Positions 50,136-58,829 are shown, counted from the first letter of the stretch. The stretch: 64,000 nt of DNA from Bacillus sp. OK048 (GCF_900103525.1 NZ_FNHN01000007.1:124001-188000), one strand, 5' to 3'. Notes: a model not told the origin generated them from the sequence alone. Made by a program: numbers and translations.

Positions 50136-50410
50136 AAGACTGTTATTATTCATGGTTGATTTTCGTAGAGGTATGAGAAGTAATAGGCGGAGAATTTCCG
50201 GTTAATCTATATAGAGGAGGCTTTAGAAGCAGATATAAGCGGAGATATTCCGGTTAACTGCTCTAAATATGACAAAATCCATCGATTTGGATCGGATAAC
50301 CGGAAAAACTCCGCTTATTTTAAGGGAAATATGAGTATTTTCCAATATAAACGGAATTTTTCCGGTTATTTTTAAAACGCAGGAAATCAATATTCAGTTA
50401 TAACAGAGAC
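50136..50410. mobile_element. MITE-like element, family B copy 2, with exact 8-bp target duplication
   Basis: This 275-bp element is the inverted copy of 27679-27954, sharing the CGGAGAATTTCCGG-type words and GCTTTAGAAGCAGATATAAG. The octamer TTTTGATT flanks it on both sides (50128-50135 and 50411-50418). The right end reads TAACAGAGAC and the left end AAGACTGTTA, against GGCTCTGTTA in copy 1. Confidence 0.85.
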
Positions 50411-50496
50411 TTTTGATTAAGCCTGTTTTCTAAAGTTTCACTCCAAAAGTTTAGAAAAGAGTCGTAATTAAAATCTAGCTTTTTTTAAATTTACTA

Positions 50497-50525
50497 GTTT
50501 AAGATTCTTGGCATTTGTCCACAAT
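50497..50525 (+). promoter_or_regulatory. Candidate sigma-F promoter for spoIIR
   Basis: GTTTA (50497), 15 bp and GTCCACAAT (50517) fit the forespore pattern with one -10 mismatch and lie just upstream of spoIIR, which is sigma-F-dependent in B. subtilis. Confidence 0.55.
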
Positions 50526-50552
50526 GAGGATAGTGAAGGGACGGTGCGAAGA

Positions 50553-51572
50553 ATGAATAGTAAAGTGTTGGTTTGGTCTTATTTAATCATTTTATCGTTT
50601 GGAACGATATTGAATTTATATATTCCTAAAACGGAAGCGATGGCGAAGGATTCGGTGGTGATTCCGGCTGAAGCGATTCGACTGCGGATTCTAGCAAATA
50701 GCGATCGTGCACAGGATCAGGAGATTAAGCGCAAGGTTAGAGACGCGGTGAATGAACAGATTACGTTGTGGGTTCAGGAGTTAACCTCTTTGGAAAAAGC
50801 AAAAGCGGTGCTTACCTCGAAGCTTCCAGAGGTTCAAGGCATTGCTGAAAAGGTTGTGGGAGAGCAGGGCTCAAGTCAAAGTGTAAAGGTGGAGTTTGGC
50901 AAGGTTCAGTTCCCGACTAAACTGTATGGTGAGTTTTTATATCCAGCGGGAGAGTACCAAGCGATCTTGATTACACTGGGTGAGGGGACGGGCGCCAATT
51001 GGTGGTGTGTGCTTTACCCGCCATTATGTTTCCTTGATTTTTCAAATGGAGTAGCTGTTAAAAGTGATGGCTTTGAAGACAAAGCATATGCAGCAGAGAA
51101 TGCAGAGGTAGAAAGTAGTCCAGTTGCAACGGAAGAGGTTGCCACTGTAGCGAGGAATACGAATGCAGAAGAAGTGGTGACTAGTAATAAGAAGAAGGTT
51201 GTTGAAGAGGTAGTAGATAGTAATAAGAAGAAGGTTGTTGAAGAGGTAGTAGATAGTAATAAGAAGAAGGTTGTTGAACAAGTAGTAGATAGTAGTAAGA
51301 AGAAGATTGTTGAACAAGTAGTGGATAGTAGTAAGAAGAAGGTTATTGAACAAGTAGTGGATAGTAGTAAGAAGAAAGTTATTGAAGAGGTTGTGGCTGG
51401 TAGTAAGAAAAAGGTTGAAGATACGAGTGCTAGTAAGGAAGCAGTGAAAGATGCTTCTGTCCGGGTAGTAGAGGCGAAGCCGAAAGAAGCTCCCGTCTAT
51501 GCGTCCGATGATGAAGAGCCAGTGAAAGTGAAGTTCTTTGTGGTAGAAATGTTTGAGAGTATTTTTCGATAA
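50553..51572 (+). CDS. spoIIR: Stage II sporulation protein R with an expanded Lys-rich repeat
   Basis: SpoIIR is secreted from the forespore and triggers SpoIIGA to process pro-sigma-E in the mother cell. Residues 1-22 are a signal/anchor; the conserved domain follows (PAEAIRLRILANSD, FPTKLYGEFLYPAGEY, GEGTGANWWCVLYPPLCFLDF). Residues ~208-289 are seven near-identical 12-residue units (VVDSNKKKVVEE type), followed by the conserved KFFVVEMF end. At 339 residues it is more than 100 longer than the B. subtilis protein, mostly from this block. GACGGTG precedes ATG 50553. Confidence 0.92.
   Translation: MNSKVLVWSYLIILSFGTILNLYIPKTEAMAKDSVVIPAEAIRLRILANSDRAQDQEIKRKVRDAVNEQITLWVQELTSLEKAKAVLTSKLPEVQGIAEKVVGEQGSSQSVKVEFGKVQFPTKLYGEFLYPAGEYQAILITLGEGTGANWWCVLYPPLCFLDFSNGVAVKSDGFEDKAYAAENAEVESSPVATEEVATVARNTNAEEVVTSNKKKVVEEVVDSNKKKVVEEVVDSNKKKVVEQVVDSSKKKIVEQVVDSSKKKVIEQVVDSSKKKVIEEVVAGSKKKVEDTSASKEAVKDASVRVVEAKPKEAPVYASDDEEPVKVKFFVVEMFESIFR
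51174..51416 (+). repeat. 36-bp in-frame tandem repeat inside spoIIR
   Basis: Units begin at 51174, 51210, 51246, 51282, 51318, 51354 and 51390, exactly 36 bp apart, and encode 12-residue units. Middle units are almost identical at the DNA level, which suggests recent expansion by slippage or unequal crossover. The last unit is diverged. Confidence 0.95.
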
Positions 51573-51580
51573 TCTTGCGA

Positions 51581-51609
51581 GGGCCAGTCCGAAATTGGGC
51601 TGGTTCTTT
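51581..51609 (+). terminator. Terminator after spoIIR
   Basis: GGCCAGTCC pairs with GGGCTGG, followed by TTCTTT. Confidence 0.75.
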
Positions 51610-51693
51610 AGTTTGAAAAACTTTTAGTAGATTTCGTTCTAGTTCTCTTATTTTTTCATAGAGATAGAGTATCAAATAAAAGAGGTGGTAGGG

Positions 51694-52140
51694 ATGCAAG
51701 CGGTTATTCGTTGCGCGAACAAGGACGATTTGGGTGCTTTGAGGGAGTTTCTTACGAGAGCGAATCTTGGAAGTGATGGTTTGACAGAGGAAACGGTAGA
51801 GTACTTTTTAGTGCTCGAGGATGAGGATGGTGCGATCAAGGGTACATTGGGAATGGAGGCATTCACGGAATGTGGATTATTACGTTCTTTGGTGGTTTCA
51901 CCGGGTCAAGCGGAAAAGGATATTGTCCTATTGATAACCCAAATGATGCAAGTAGCGAAAGAAAAAGGAATGAGAAGCTTGTTTTTGGCAACAAATAAAG
52001 AAGTGGCATTGCCATTCTTTGAATTGCTAGGTTTTAAGAAGGTAGGGCGGGACCAATTGCCTGTAGAGTTTTATTCGTTAGAACACATTTTACAGGTATT
52101 TAATGTGGATAACTCGTTATTTTTAAAATTTTCACTATAA
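51694..52140 (+). CDS. ywlB: GNAT family acetyltransferase (YwlB-like)
   Basis: This 148-residue N-acetyltransferase fold protein has a LRSLVVSPGQAEKDIVLLI core (acetyl-CoA region) and PFFELLGFKKVGRDQLP. It is similar to YwlB/ArgA-type acetyltransferases; the substrate is unknown. AGAGGTGG precedes ATG 51694, while the in-frame GTG 51685 overlaps it. Confidence 0.82.
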   Translation: MQAVIRCANKDDLGALREFLTRANLGSDGLTEETVEYFLVLEDEDGAIKGTLGMEAFTECGLLRSLVVSPGQAEKDIVLLITQMMQVAKEKGMRSLFLATNKEVALPFFELLGFKKVGRDQLPVEFYSLEHILQVFNVDNSLFLKFSL

Positions 52141-52385
52141 TTGTGGATTAATCCACAAAGTTATCCACTTTTTCATGATAGTTATGCACAATTTGTGGAT
52201 AAAGGGTTGTGTTTATCCCCATCATCTTTTATACTTTCAAAAGTAATATGAGACAAAGAGCCTAAATTCGGCAAATTTCGATAACATTTGCGCTTCTAAA
52301 AAAGGTGGATAACGATGAACACAAAAGTGTGGAAAGTGGATAAATATGTGGATAACCTTGAAAATAATCCACAGGTTGTGGATGC
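52141..52385. promoter_or_regulatory. DnaA-box cluster upstream of and into ywlC
   Basis: Perfect TTATnCACA boxes occur at 52182-52190 (+), 52194-52202 (-) and 52347-52355 (-). One-mismatch boxes occur at 52142, 52149, 52161, 52304, 52335 and 52365, and a weaker one near 52377. The first two form a perfect 18-bp palindrome (52141-52158). About ten boxes fall in 245 bp, part of them inside the ywlC coding start. From memory, the intergenic region at ywlC is one of the DnaA-box clusters found by ChIP in B. subtilis. Confidence 0.88.
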
Positions 52386-53358
52386 CGCTCATTTTTTACA
52401 GGAAAATGAAGTGGTGGCACTGCCGACCGAGACAGTTTATGGTCTAGGGGGAAATGCCAAAAGCGATGTGGCTGTGGAAAAAATCTTTGCTGCGAAAGGC
52501 AGACCAAGTGATAATCCACTGATTATCCACATTGCGGATAAAAAGCAAATCAATGCCTTTGTTACGGAGATTCCTGAAAAGGCTGAATTATTAATGGAAA
52601 AGTTCTGGCCGGGACCATTGACGATTATTTTTAAAAAGAAAGCTGGAGTTCTGTCAAATAAAGCTACGGCAGGCCTTGATACTGTCGCAGTTAGGATGCC
52701 GGACCATCCTGTAGCGTTGGCACTTTTGAAAAAATGCCAGCTGCCGATTGCGGCTCCGAGTGCAAATAGTTCCGGAAAGCCCAGCCCGACTAATGCCCAG
52801 CATGTAATCGATGATTTAGATGGGAAGATTGCTGGTGTGCTGGATGGCGGCGCGACGGGTGTCGGTGTAGAATCGACGGTAGTTGATTGTACAGAGGAAA
52901 TCCCTGTGATCCTAAGACCGGGCGGGGTGACGAAGGAGCAGTTAGAGATGGTGATCGGCGACGTTCATCTTGATGCAGCATTGAGCGATGAAACATCGAA
53001 ACCAAAAGCTCCTGGGATGAAATATCAGCATTACGCTCCAAATGCACCGCTTTATTTAGTGAATGGAAGTCAGTCCTTTTTGCAGCATTTAATAGAAGAA
53101 AAGCGAAACGCAGGGCTTCGAGTAGGTGTGCTTGCAACGGAAGAAAGTGTCGGGAACTATACGAGTGATGTGGTGATTGCTTGTGGAAAAAGAAGCGAGC
53201 TTGAAACTGTTGCTGCCGCACTTTATGAAACGTTACGGGCATTTAATCAGGAAAAAGTCGATGTTATTTTTAGTGAAATATTTCCGAGTACGGGTGTAGG
53301 CCATGCGATCATGAATCGTTTGCAAAAGGCTGCAGGGAATAAAATGATTATCGAGTAA
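52315..53358 (+). CDS. ywlC: L-threonylcarbamoyladenylate synthase (TsaC/Sua5, YwlC)
   Basis: It makes threonylcarbamoyl-AMP for the t6A37 modification of ANN-decoding tRNAs. The 347-residue long (Sua5) form has a YrdC domain (ALPTETVYGLGGNA, GRPSDNPLIIHI, APSANSSGKPSPTNA) and a C-terminal Sua5 domain after the KAPGMKYQHYAP linker. AAAAGGTGG precedes the ATG. Its first 25 codons are part of the DnaA-box cluster, which may explain the repeated VDKYVD-type sequence there. Confidence 0.94.
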   Translation: MNTKVWKVDKYVDNLENNPQVVDAAHFLQENEVVALPTETVYGLGGNAKSDVAVEKIFAAKGRPSDNPLIIHIADKKQINAFVTEIPEKAELLMEKFWPGPLTIIFKKKAGVLSNKATAGLDTVAVRMPDHPVALALLKKCQLPIAAPSANSSGKPSPTNAQHVIDDLDGKIAGVLDGGATGVGVESTVVDCTEEIPVILRPGGVTKEQLEMVIGDVHLDAALSDETSKPKAPGMKYQHYAPNAPLYLVNGSQSFLQHLIEEKRNAGLRVGVLATEESVGNYTSDVVIACGKRSELETVAAALYETLRAFNQEKVDVIFSEIFPSTGVGHAIMNRLQKAAGNKMIIE

Positions 53359-53360
53359 TG

Positions 53361-53394
53361 GCAGGTCCTCCTTCTTGGGAGGGCCTGTTTTTTT
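53361..53394 (+). terminator. Terminator after ywlC
   Basis: GCAGGTCCTCC pairs with GGGAGGGCCTG(T), followed by seven T. Confidence 0.9.
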
Positions 53395-53420
53395 ATAAGA
53401 CAAATATAAGTTTTTAAACT

Positions 53421-53581
53421 TAGATTACTGTCCAGCTCCAGCGCCCTAACGGCTAGTGTCCTTCGCTCTCCGTCCTACGATAAGTCAACATCGAATCGCC
53501 TCTGGCTCTTCGTGTTTCCTTTATCTCGGTTGGAGCGCTCCAGGCCATACGCCGCTGACCAGGTCGCTTCCGCTTTTCTTG
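53421..53581 (-). repeat. Dispersed repeat family C, copy 2 (inverted)
   Basis: The reverse complement reads GAAAAGCGGAAGCG ... GATAAAGGAAACACG ... GATGTTGACTTATCGTAGG ... GGAGCTGGACAGTAATCTAAG, as in the 10.85-11.0 kb copy. It separates ywlC from mntP. Confidence 0.85.
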
Positions 53582-53644
53582 CTTCTAAACCGAAATGGAC
53601 GTGCATATGTTAAATCAGGGCAAGTCCGAGGGGGTCGAAGTCAC

Positions 53645-54202
53645 GTGTATGGAATGATTGGGCAATTGGTGACGCTGTTGTTAATAGCGTTTGCGCTGGG
53701 AATGGATGCTTTTTCTGTTGGCCTGGGAATGGGGATGTTTAAGTTAAGGATGCGGCAAATTTTTAAAATTGGAATTACCGTTGGGTTATTCCATGTGTGG
53801 ATGCCGCTAGTTGGCATGCTTGCCGGAAAGTTTTTATCCGATAAGTTTGGAGCGTTTGCTTCCGTCGCTGGTGGATTGCTGATGATGGTGCTCGGGGTGC
53901 AAATGATCTGGTCAAGCCTGCGCAAAAGCGAAGAATCGCTGATGACACCAGTTGGATTCGGATTACTTATCTTTGCTACAAGTGTCAGTCTTGATAGCTT
54001 TTCACTCGGGCTAACGTTAGGGATATATGGGGCAAAGACAATCATGGTGATCATTTGCTTTGGCGTTGTGGCCACGATCTTAACATGGGCCGGATTACTG
54101 CTCGGCAGAAAAGCGCAAGGCTGGGTTGGTTCCTATAGCGAAGCGCTTGGAGGCAGCATCCTGTTAGCGTTCGGAATTAAATTAATGTATCCCTTTTTAT
54201 AA
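53645..54202 (+). CDS. mntP: Manganese efflux pump MntP (YwlD)
   Basis: This membrane protein of about 185 residues with six helices exports Mn(II). The two inverted halves carry acidic motifs [13 protein letters not shown] and [16 protein letters not shown] 53645 has GAGGGGG about 10 bp upstream; ATG 53654 is three codons on with poorer spacing. No riboswitch is visible in front. Confidence 0.88.
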   Translation: MYGMIGQLVTLLLIAFALGMDAFSVGLGMGMFKLRMRQIFKIGITVGLFHVWMPLVGMLAGKFLSDKFGAFASVAGGLLMMVLGVQMIWSSLRKSEESLMTPVGFGLLIFATSVSLDSFSLGLTLGIYGAKTIMVIICFGVVATILTWAGLLLGRKAQGWVGSYSEALGGSILLAFGIKLMYPFL

Positions 54203-54308
54203 AGCTGGGGGACGATTGCTTTAAGCGGAAAGTGTATTTTCACGAATTTTTACAGAACAGCGTTTAAAGGTTTTTTCAATGGTGATGGAGAAATGATACA
54301 ATGATACA

Positions 54309-54357
54309 TAGAAAAGCGGAAGTGCCATGTTCAAAGGCGCTGAAGCTAGACAATAGT
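54309..54357. repeat. Family-C repeat fragment before ywlE
   Basis: AGAAAAGCGGAAGTGCC and GGCGCTGAAGCTAGACAA are the two ends of family C with the centre missing. Confidence 0.6.
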
Positions 54358-54375
54358 TGAAAGGAGGCTGGCAGC

Positions 54376-54822
54376 TTGCAGCGCATTTTGTTTGTTTGTA
54401 CAGGTAATACGTGCAGAAGTCCGATGGCGGAAGCGATATTAAAAGGTAAGAAGATTGATGGTTTTGAAGTGAAGTCGGCAGGAATTTATGCGGCAACCGG
54501 GAGTGAGGCATCTGCTCACGCCAAAAAGGTACTAGATGACCATCGAATTGATCATCAGCACTCCTCCCATTTGCTAGACCGGGCATCTGTTCAATGGGCG
54601 GATTTAATTTTAACGATGACCGGCTCACATAAAAATGCGATTCTTCACCAATATCCTGAAACAGCAAGGAAGGTTTTCACGTTAAAGGAGTTTACCGGTG
54701 AGCAATATGATGTCGATGTCGTCGATCCGTATGGCGGCAGCTTGGCGATTTATCAGGAAACGTATCAGGAACTCGATCATTTGATTTCGAAAGCGATTGA
54801 AAAAATCCAAAGCTCTCAATGA
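54376..54822 (+). CDS. ywlE: Protein-arginine phosphatase YwlE
   Basis: YwlE removes phosphate from phospho-arginine, opposing McsB in the protein quality-control pathway. The 148-residue low-molecular-weight phosphatase fold has the P-loop VCTGNTCRSP: nucleophile Cys8 and Thr12, the residue known to favour phospho-Arg over phospho-Tyr. The acid Asp is in VVDPYGG. The start is TTG with AAAGGAGG upstream. Confidence 0.92.
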   Translation: MQRILFVCTGNTCRSPMAEAILKGKKIDGFEVKSAGIYAATGSEASAHAKKVLDDHRIDHQHSSHLLDRASVQWADLILTMTGSHKNAILHQYPETARKVFTLKEFTGEQYDVDVVDPYGGSLAIYQETYQELDHLISKAIEKIQSSQ

Positions 54823-54994
54823 TGAGGGCTTTATATTTTTTTATCATTTTCCGACAGAAGACTCCCACCTCAAGGAATGAGAAGGGCGAAGCCCAATGAG
54901 TAGGCGGGAGATGAATGTCGGTTGGCGCTAGCCAAACTTCCCTCATTATGATACGATAGGAACAAATGTTCCGTTAGATAGTGAGGTGAATATT

Positions 54995-56170
54995 TTGTTA
55001 AGATGTAAAGCCTTCAAATTTAGAATCTATCCTAATAAAAATCAGATTGAACTCATTAATAAGACAATCGGCTGTACAAGATTTGTTTTCAACTTCTTTC
55101 TAGGTAAACAAAAAGAGAAAGATGCTTATTGGTATATTGTTGAAGAGATGGTTCAAAACGGTCAACTTCCAGCGAACAACTGGAAAGGAATGTGCTTAAA
55201 TAAATTCGAAACGGTAAAATCACTTCCAGAATTAAAGAAGCAGTATCCTTTTTTAAAGGAAGTAGATAGCATTGCTTTGCAAAAATCTGTTGAAAATTTA
55301 GCTGATTCTTATTCTCGCTACTACAAAAAACAAAACAAACAACCTCGATTTAAGTCTAAAAAGAACCCCATTCAATCTTACACAACCAAGTATACGAACG
55401 GAAATATCACAGTCTTTGAAAATAAAATTAAGATACCGAAACTTGGTCTTGTTCGTTTTGCGAAAAGTCGTGAAGTAAAAGGGCGAATTATGAGTGCGAT
55501 CATAAGGCGGAACCCTTCGGGTAAATACTTTGTTTCTCTAGCAACTGAAACAGAGGTGACAGAATTACCTAAAACCAAATCGGCTATTGGTATAGATTTG
55601 GGCTTAAGGGAATTCGCTACTCTCTCGGATGGCAAAATCTACTCCAATCCAAAGTTTTTCCGTACCTTAGAAACAAAATTAATAAAAGCACAGCGCATCA
55701 TGAGTAGACGAACCCCAAGCGGTGCAAACTGGTACAAAGCAAAGATTAAAGTAGCACGCATTCATGAAAAGATAGCAAATACAAGAAAAGATTACTTAGA
55801 CAAGATTTCAACCGAAATTGTCAAAAACCACGACATCATCGGTATAGAAAACTTGACGGTATCCAATATGCTTAAGAATCATAGCCTCTCAAAAGCAATC
55901 AGTGAAGTATCTTGGTCCCAATTCAAAACAATGATTGAATACAAAGCGAATTGGTATGGAAAACAAGTCGTGGCTGTCGCATCAAACTACCCTTCCAGTC
56001 AACTTTGTTCTTGTTGTGGCTATAAAAACAAAGACGTTAAAAATCTCGGTTTGCGTGAATGGGATTGTCCGAAGTGCAATGCCCATCATCAAAGGGATAT
56101 TAATGCAGGATTAAATCTTAAAAATGAAGCTATAAGACTTCTAACCGCAGGAACTGCGGGGATCGCCTAA
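54995..56170 (+). CDS. tnpB: RNA-guided endonuclease TnpB (OrfB, IS605 family)
   Basis: TnpB is a Cas12-like nuclease guided by an omega RNA made from the element's 3' end. The 391-residue protein keeps all catalytic parts: RuvC-I Asp201 ([10 protein letters not shown]), RuvC-II Glu285 ([10 protein letters not shown]), zinc ribbon C338-S-C-C341 and C358-P-K-C361, and RuvC-III Asp368 ([11 protein letters not shown]). It therefore looks intact. TTG 54995 follows GAGGTGAA with good spacing and gives [14 protein letters not shown], the usual TnpB start; GTG 54986 is also in frame. Confidence 0.93.
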   Translation: MLRCKAFKFRIYPNKNQIELINKTIGCTRFVFNFFLGKQKEKDAYWYIVEEMVQNGQLPANNWKGMCLNKFETVKSLPELKKQYPFLKEVDSIALQKSVENLADSYSRYYKKQNKQPRFKSKKNPIQSYTTKYTNGNITVFENKIKIPKLGLVRFAKSREVKGRIMSAIIRRNPSGKYFVSLATETEVTELPKTKSAIGIDLGLREFATLSDGKIYSNPKFFRTLETKLIKAQRIMSRRTPSGANWYKAKIKVARIHEKIANTRKDYLDKISTEIVKNHDIIGIENLTVSNMLKNHSLSKAISEVSWSQFKTMIEYKANWYGKQVVAVASNYPSSQLCSCCGYKNKDVKNLGLREWDCPKCNAHHQRDINAGLNLKNEAIRLLTAGTAGIA

Positions 56171-56251
56171 TCATAATCAACCGATAGGTTGGTGTTCTTA
56201 GGAATCCCCTACTTCAAATTTTTGTTAGAAAATTAAGCGGGGGTAGTTCAA
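56120..56251 (+). ncRNA. Putative omega RNA region at the tnpB 3' end
   Basis: TnpB guide RNAs span the end of the gene and the right element end. Here the stretch from ACCGCAGGAACTGCGGGG (inside the last codons) through two hairpins to TTCAA at 56251 has that form. The guide would be the flanking sequence starting CGGTATGTCAATATTA at 56252. The boundaries are inferred. Confidence 0.55.
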
Positions 56252-56275
56252 CGGTATGTCAATATTAAATCTGAA

Positions 56276-56325
56276 TAGACGAAGACGCCTCGGAGCTGGA
56301 CAGTCATCGAAGTTCAGTTATATAG
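56276..56325. repeat. Family-C repeat fragment next to the TnpB element
   Basis: GGAGCTGGACAGTCATCGAAGTTCAG matches one end of family C (GGAGCTAGACAGTAATCTAAGTTCA). Confidence 0.55.
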
Positions 56326-56360
56326 TTAGGTTTATAAAGATTAGTAGGGAGGTTTTTTAA

Positions 56361-56801
56361 ATGAAAGTAGCATTAGCATCAGATCATGGCGGAGTCAATC
56401 TTCGTAAGGAAATCGCCAATTTAATGAATGAACTTGGGATTGAGTATCAGGATTTCGGCTGTGATTGCGAAGGATCTGTTGATTATCCGGATTATGCCCT
56501 GCCGGTTGCCCAAAAGGTGGCAAGTGGTGAATTTGATAGAGGGATTTTGATTTGTGGAACAGGGATTGGCATGAGTATTGCCGCGAATAAGGTCAAGGGA
56601 ATTCGCTGTGCCCTTGTTCACGATACCTTTAGTGCAAAGGCAACTCGGGCACATAATGACACCAATGTTCTTGCCATGGGCGAGCGTGTCATCGGTCCTG
56701 GACTTGCACGTGACATTGCCGAGATTTGGCTGACGGAAGGTTTTGAAGGCGGCCGTCACGGGACTCGTGTAGGAAAAATCAGCGAATACGAGCAGAAGTA
56801 G
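56361..56801 (+). CDS. rpiB: Ribose-5-phosphate isomerase B
   Basis: RpiB interconverts ribose 5-phosphate and ribulose 5-phosphate. The 146-residue protein has [14 protein letters not shown], the catalytic Cys in [15 protein letters not shown] and [16 protein letters not shown] precedes the ATG. ywlG follows with a one-base gap. Confidence 0.95.
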   Translation: MKVALASDHGGVNLRKEIANLMNELGIEYQDFGCDCEGSVDYPDYALPVAQKVASGEFDRGILICGTGIGMSIAANKVKGIRCALVHDTFSAKATRAHNDTNVLAMGERVIGPGLARDIAEIWLTEGFEGGRHGTRVGKISEYEQK

Positions 56802-56802
56802 G

Positions 56803-57378
56803 ATGAAGAAAATGATTCAAGAATGGGAAAAAGAGCTTGAAACGATTCTTTCGGACTTTCAGATGCAGGCTTCCTTACAGCCTGGACAGCTAATGGTGGT
56901 AGGTTGCAGCACCAGTGAAGTAATCGGCGAGAGAATCGGCACAGCGGGTACGGTTGAAGTGGCGGAGATGATTTTTCGCGGGTTAAGTCGATTTGCGCAA
57001 GGTGCGGGGGTCAGTTTGGCGTTCCAATGCTGTGAACACTTGAACCGGGCGCTTGTCGTTGAAAAATCGGTGGCGGTTGCCCGTGGATTAGAGGAGGTAT
57101 CCGTTGTTCCCGTTCGAACGGCGGGCGGAGCGATGGCAACGTACGCGTTTGGAAAATTGGATGATGCTGTTGTGGTTGAATTTTTGAAGGCAGATGCTGG
57201 GGTCGATATCGGGCTAACCTTGATAGGGATGCACTTGAAACATGTGGCCGTTCCGATAAGAGTCAAGCAAAAAAGCGTTGGCCATGCTCATGTAACATTG
57301 GCGAAATCACGGCCGAAACTCATTGGCGGTGCGAGAGCAGTCTATGAAAGAACAGAGGGAAATGCAAGTTGTCGTTAG
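56803..57378 (+). CDS. ywlG: UPF0340 / TIGR01440 family protein YwlG
   Basis: This 191-residue protein of unknown function is conserved between rpiB and gly[17 protein letters not shown] and [14 protein letters not shown] are the strongest motifs. It starts one base after rpiB; ATG 56812 is a possible alternative start. Confidence 0.88.
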   Translation: MKKMIQEWEKELETILSDFQMQASLQPGQLMVVGCSTSEVIGERIGTAGTVEVAEMIFRGLSRFAQGAGVSLAFQCCEHLNRALVVEKSVAVARGLEEVSVVPVRTAGGAMATYAFGKLDDAVVVEFLKADAGVDIGLTLIGMHLKHVAVPIRVKQKSVGHAHVTLAKSRPKLIGGARAVYERTEGNASCR

Positions 57379-57381
57379 TGC

Positions 57382-57425
57382 ATATACGAATGATTTCTCG
57401 TAATTTCCTGGTAACGTTCGGGTAA
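57382..57425. promoter_or_regulatory. Candidate inverted PurBox pair upstream of glyA
   Basis: ATATACGAATGAT (57382-57394) and, inverted, TTACCCGAACGTT (57413-57425) each match AWWWCCGAACWWT at about 10 of 13 positions, 18 bp apart. glyA is a PurR target in B. subtilis, where two inverted boxes 16-17 bp apart are usual. Confidence 0.4.
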
Positions 57426-57577
57426 ATAAAGATTTAGCCCCTTAGTAGCTTGATGTAGAATAAATAAAAAGGGGATTTTCGATTATCCCCCGTTCTCTTT
57501 TAGAGAGATCCGTGTTATTATATAGAGGGAATTTTCAAAAAGTTAATTCAGGTTCATACATACAGGGGGGAATTACC

Positions 57578-58819
57578 ATGAAGCATTTGTCGAATCAGGA
57601 CAAGCAGGTATTTGAAGCGATTCAACAGGAATTAGGCCGCCAGCGCGGAAAAATTGAATTAATTGCCTCAGAAAACTTTGTAAGTGAAGCGGTAATGGAG
57701 GCGCAGGGTTCTGTGCTGACAAATAAATATGCAGAAGGCTATCCAGGCCGCCGTTATTATGGCGGTTGCGAATATGTGGACGTTGTCGAAGACCTAGCGC
57801 GCGATCGTGCGAAGGAGATTTTTGGTGCAGAGTACGTAAACGTTCAGCCGCATTCCGGGGCGCAAGCGAACATGGCTGTTTATTTTACGGTTCTTGAACA
57901 AGGCGACACGGTGCTTGGTATGAACCTTTCACATGGCGGTCACTTAACACACGGAAGTCCAGTTAACTTTAGTGGTGTTCAATATAATTTTGTTGAGTAT
58001 GGTGTCGATGAAAGTACACACCGAATCAATTATGACGATGTCTTGGCAAAAGCACGTGAACATAAGCCAAAAATGATTGTTGCAGGTGCAAGTGCCTATC
58101 CACGTGAGATCGATTTTGCGAAGTTCCGTGAAATCGCCGATGAAGTTGGCGCATATTTAATGGTCGATATGGCTCATATCGCTGGACTTGTGGCAGCTGG
58201 CTTACATTCAAATCCAGTTCCTTACGCTGACTTTGTTACGACTACTACGCATAAAACCCTTCGTGGCCCTCGTGGCGGGATGATTTTATGTAAAGAGGAA
58301 TTTGGCAAGAAAATTGATAAATCGATTTTCCCTGGTATCCAAGGCGGACCACTCATGCATGTGATTGCGGCGAAGGCTGTTGCATTTGGTGAGGTTTTGC
58401 AGGATAGCTTTAAAGAGTATGCTGGAAACATTATTGCGAATGCTCACCGTTTAGCAGAAAGCTTAACGAAGGAAGGCATCAAGCTCGTTTCTGGCGGTAC
58501 AGACAACCACTTGCTGCTGTTAGATATGCAGACTCTAGGACTAACGGGTAAGGTTGCCGAAAAGGTCCTCGATGAAGTGGGAATTACCGTTAACAAAAAT
58601 ACCATCCCATTTGATCCACAAAGTCCATTTGTGACGAGTGGTATTCGCATTGGTACGGCTGCTGTGACGAGCCGCGGCTTTGGTTTAGAAGACATGGATG
58701 AAATTGCCTCAATTATTGCGTTTACGTTGAAAAATCATGAAGATGAAGCGAAGTTGAAGGAAGCTGCTGACCGCGTTGAAGCATTAACAGGTAAATTCAC
58801 GCTTTATCCTGAATATTAA
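57578..58819 (+). CDS. glyA: Serine hydroxymethyltransferase GlyA
   Basis: GlyA converts serine to glycine and supplies one-carbon units. The 413-residue PLP enzyme has [22 protein letters not shown], the PLP Lys226 in [13 protein letters not shown] and the C-terminal [18 protein letters not shown] precedes ATG 57578; the longer upstream frame is leader. Confidence 0.96.
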   Translation: MKHLSNQDKQVFEAIQQELGRQRGKIELIASENFVSEAVMEAQGSVLTNKYAEGYPGRRYYGGCEYVDVVEDLARDRAKEIFGAEYVNVQPHSGAQANMAVYFTVLEQGDTVLGMNLSHGGHLTHGSPVNFSGVQYNFVEYGVDESTHRINYDDVLAKAREHKPKMIVAGASAYPREIDFAKFREIADEVGAYLMVDMAHIAGLVAAGLHSNPVPYADFVTTTTHKTLRGPRGGMILCKEEFGKKIDKSIFPGIQGGPLMHVIAAKAVAFGEVLQDSFKEYAGNIIANAHRLAESLTKEGIKLVSGGTDNHLLLLDMQTLGLTGKVAEKVLDEVGITVNKNTIPFDPQSPFVTSGIRIGTAAVTSRGFGLEDMDEIASIIAFTLKNHEDEAKLKEAADRVEALTGKFTLYPEY

Positions 58820-58829
58820 ACATCTGTGG

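Larger units (their letters stand above)
54851..56251 (+). mobile_element. IS200/IS605-type element carrying only tnpB (IS1341-like)
   Basis: The left part (54851-54935) holds a nested hairpin with CCGACA/TGTCGG arms, CTCCCaCC/GGcGGGAG and GGGCgaaGCCC, followed by TTGGCgctaGCCAA. The right part (56178-56251) has CAACCgataGGTTG, a CCCC/GGGG imperfect hairpin and ends in TTCAA, like the TCAA cleavage end of IS608-type elements. There is no tnpA. The exact left boundary is uncertain. It lies between ywlE and rpiB, which are adjacent in B. subtilis. Confidence 0.75.

Noticed and set aside
51042..51353. Repeated Leu/Asn/Tyr-rich leftward frame opposite spoIIR
   Set aside because: It arises only from the complement of the 36-bp coding repeat.
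52141..52385. Replication origin
   Set aside because: DnaA boxes are present, but there is no dnaA or dnaN and no obvious AT-rich unwinding element; better seen as a titration-type cluster.
53456..53644. N-terminal extension of mntP
   Set aside because: It would be encoded by repeat C, and orthologues begin near MIGQLV; GAGGGGG supports the start at 53645.
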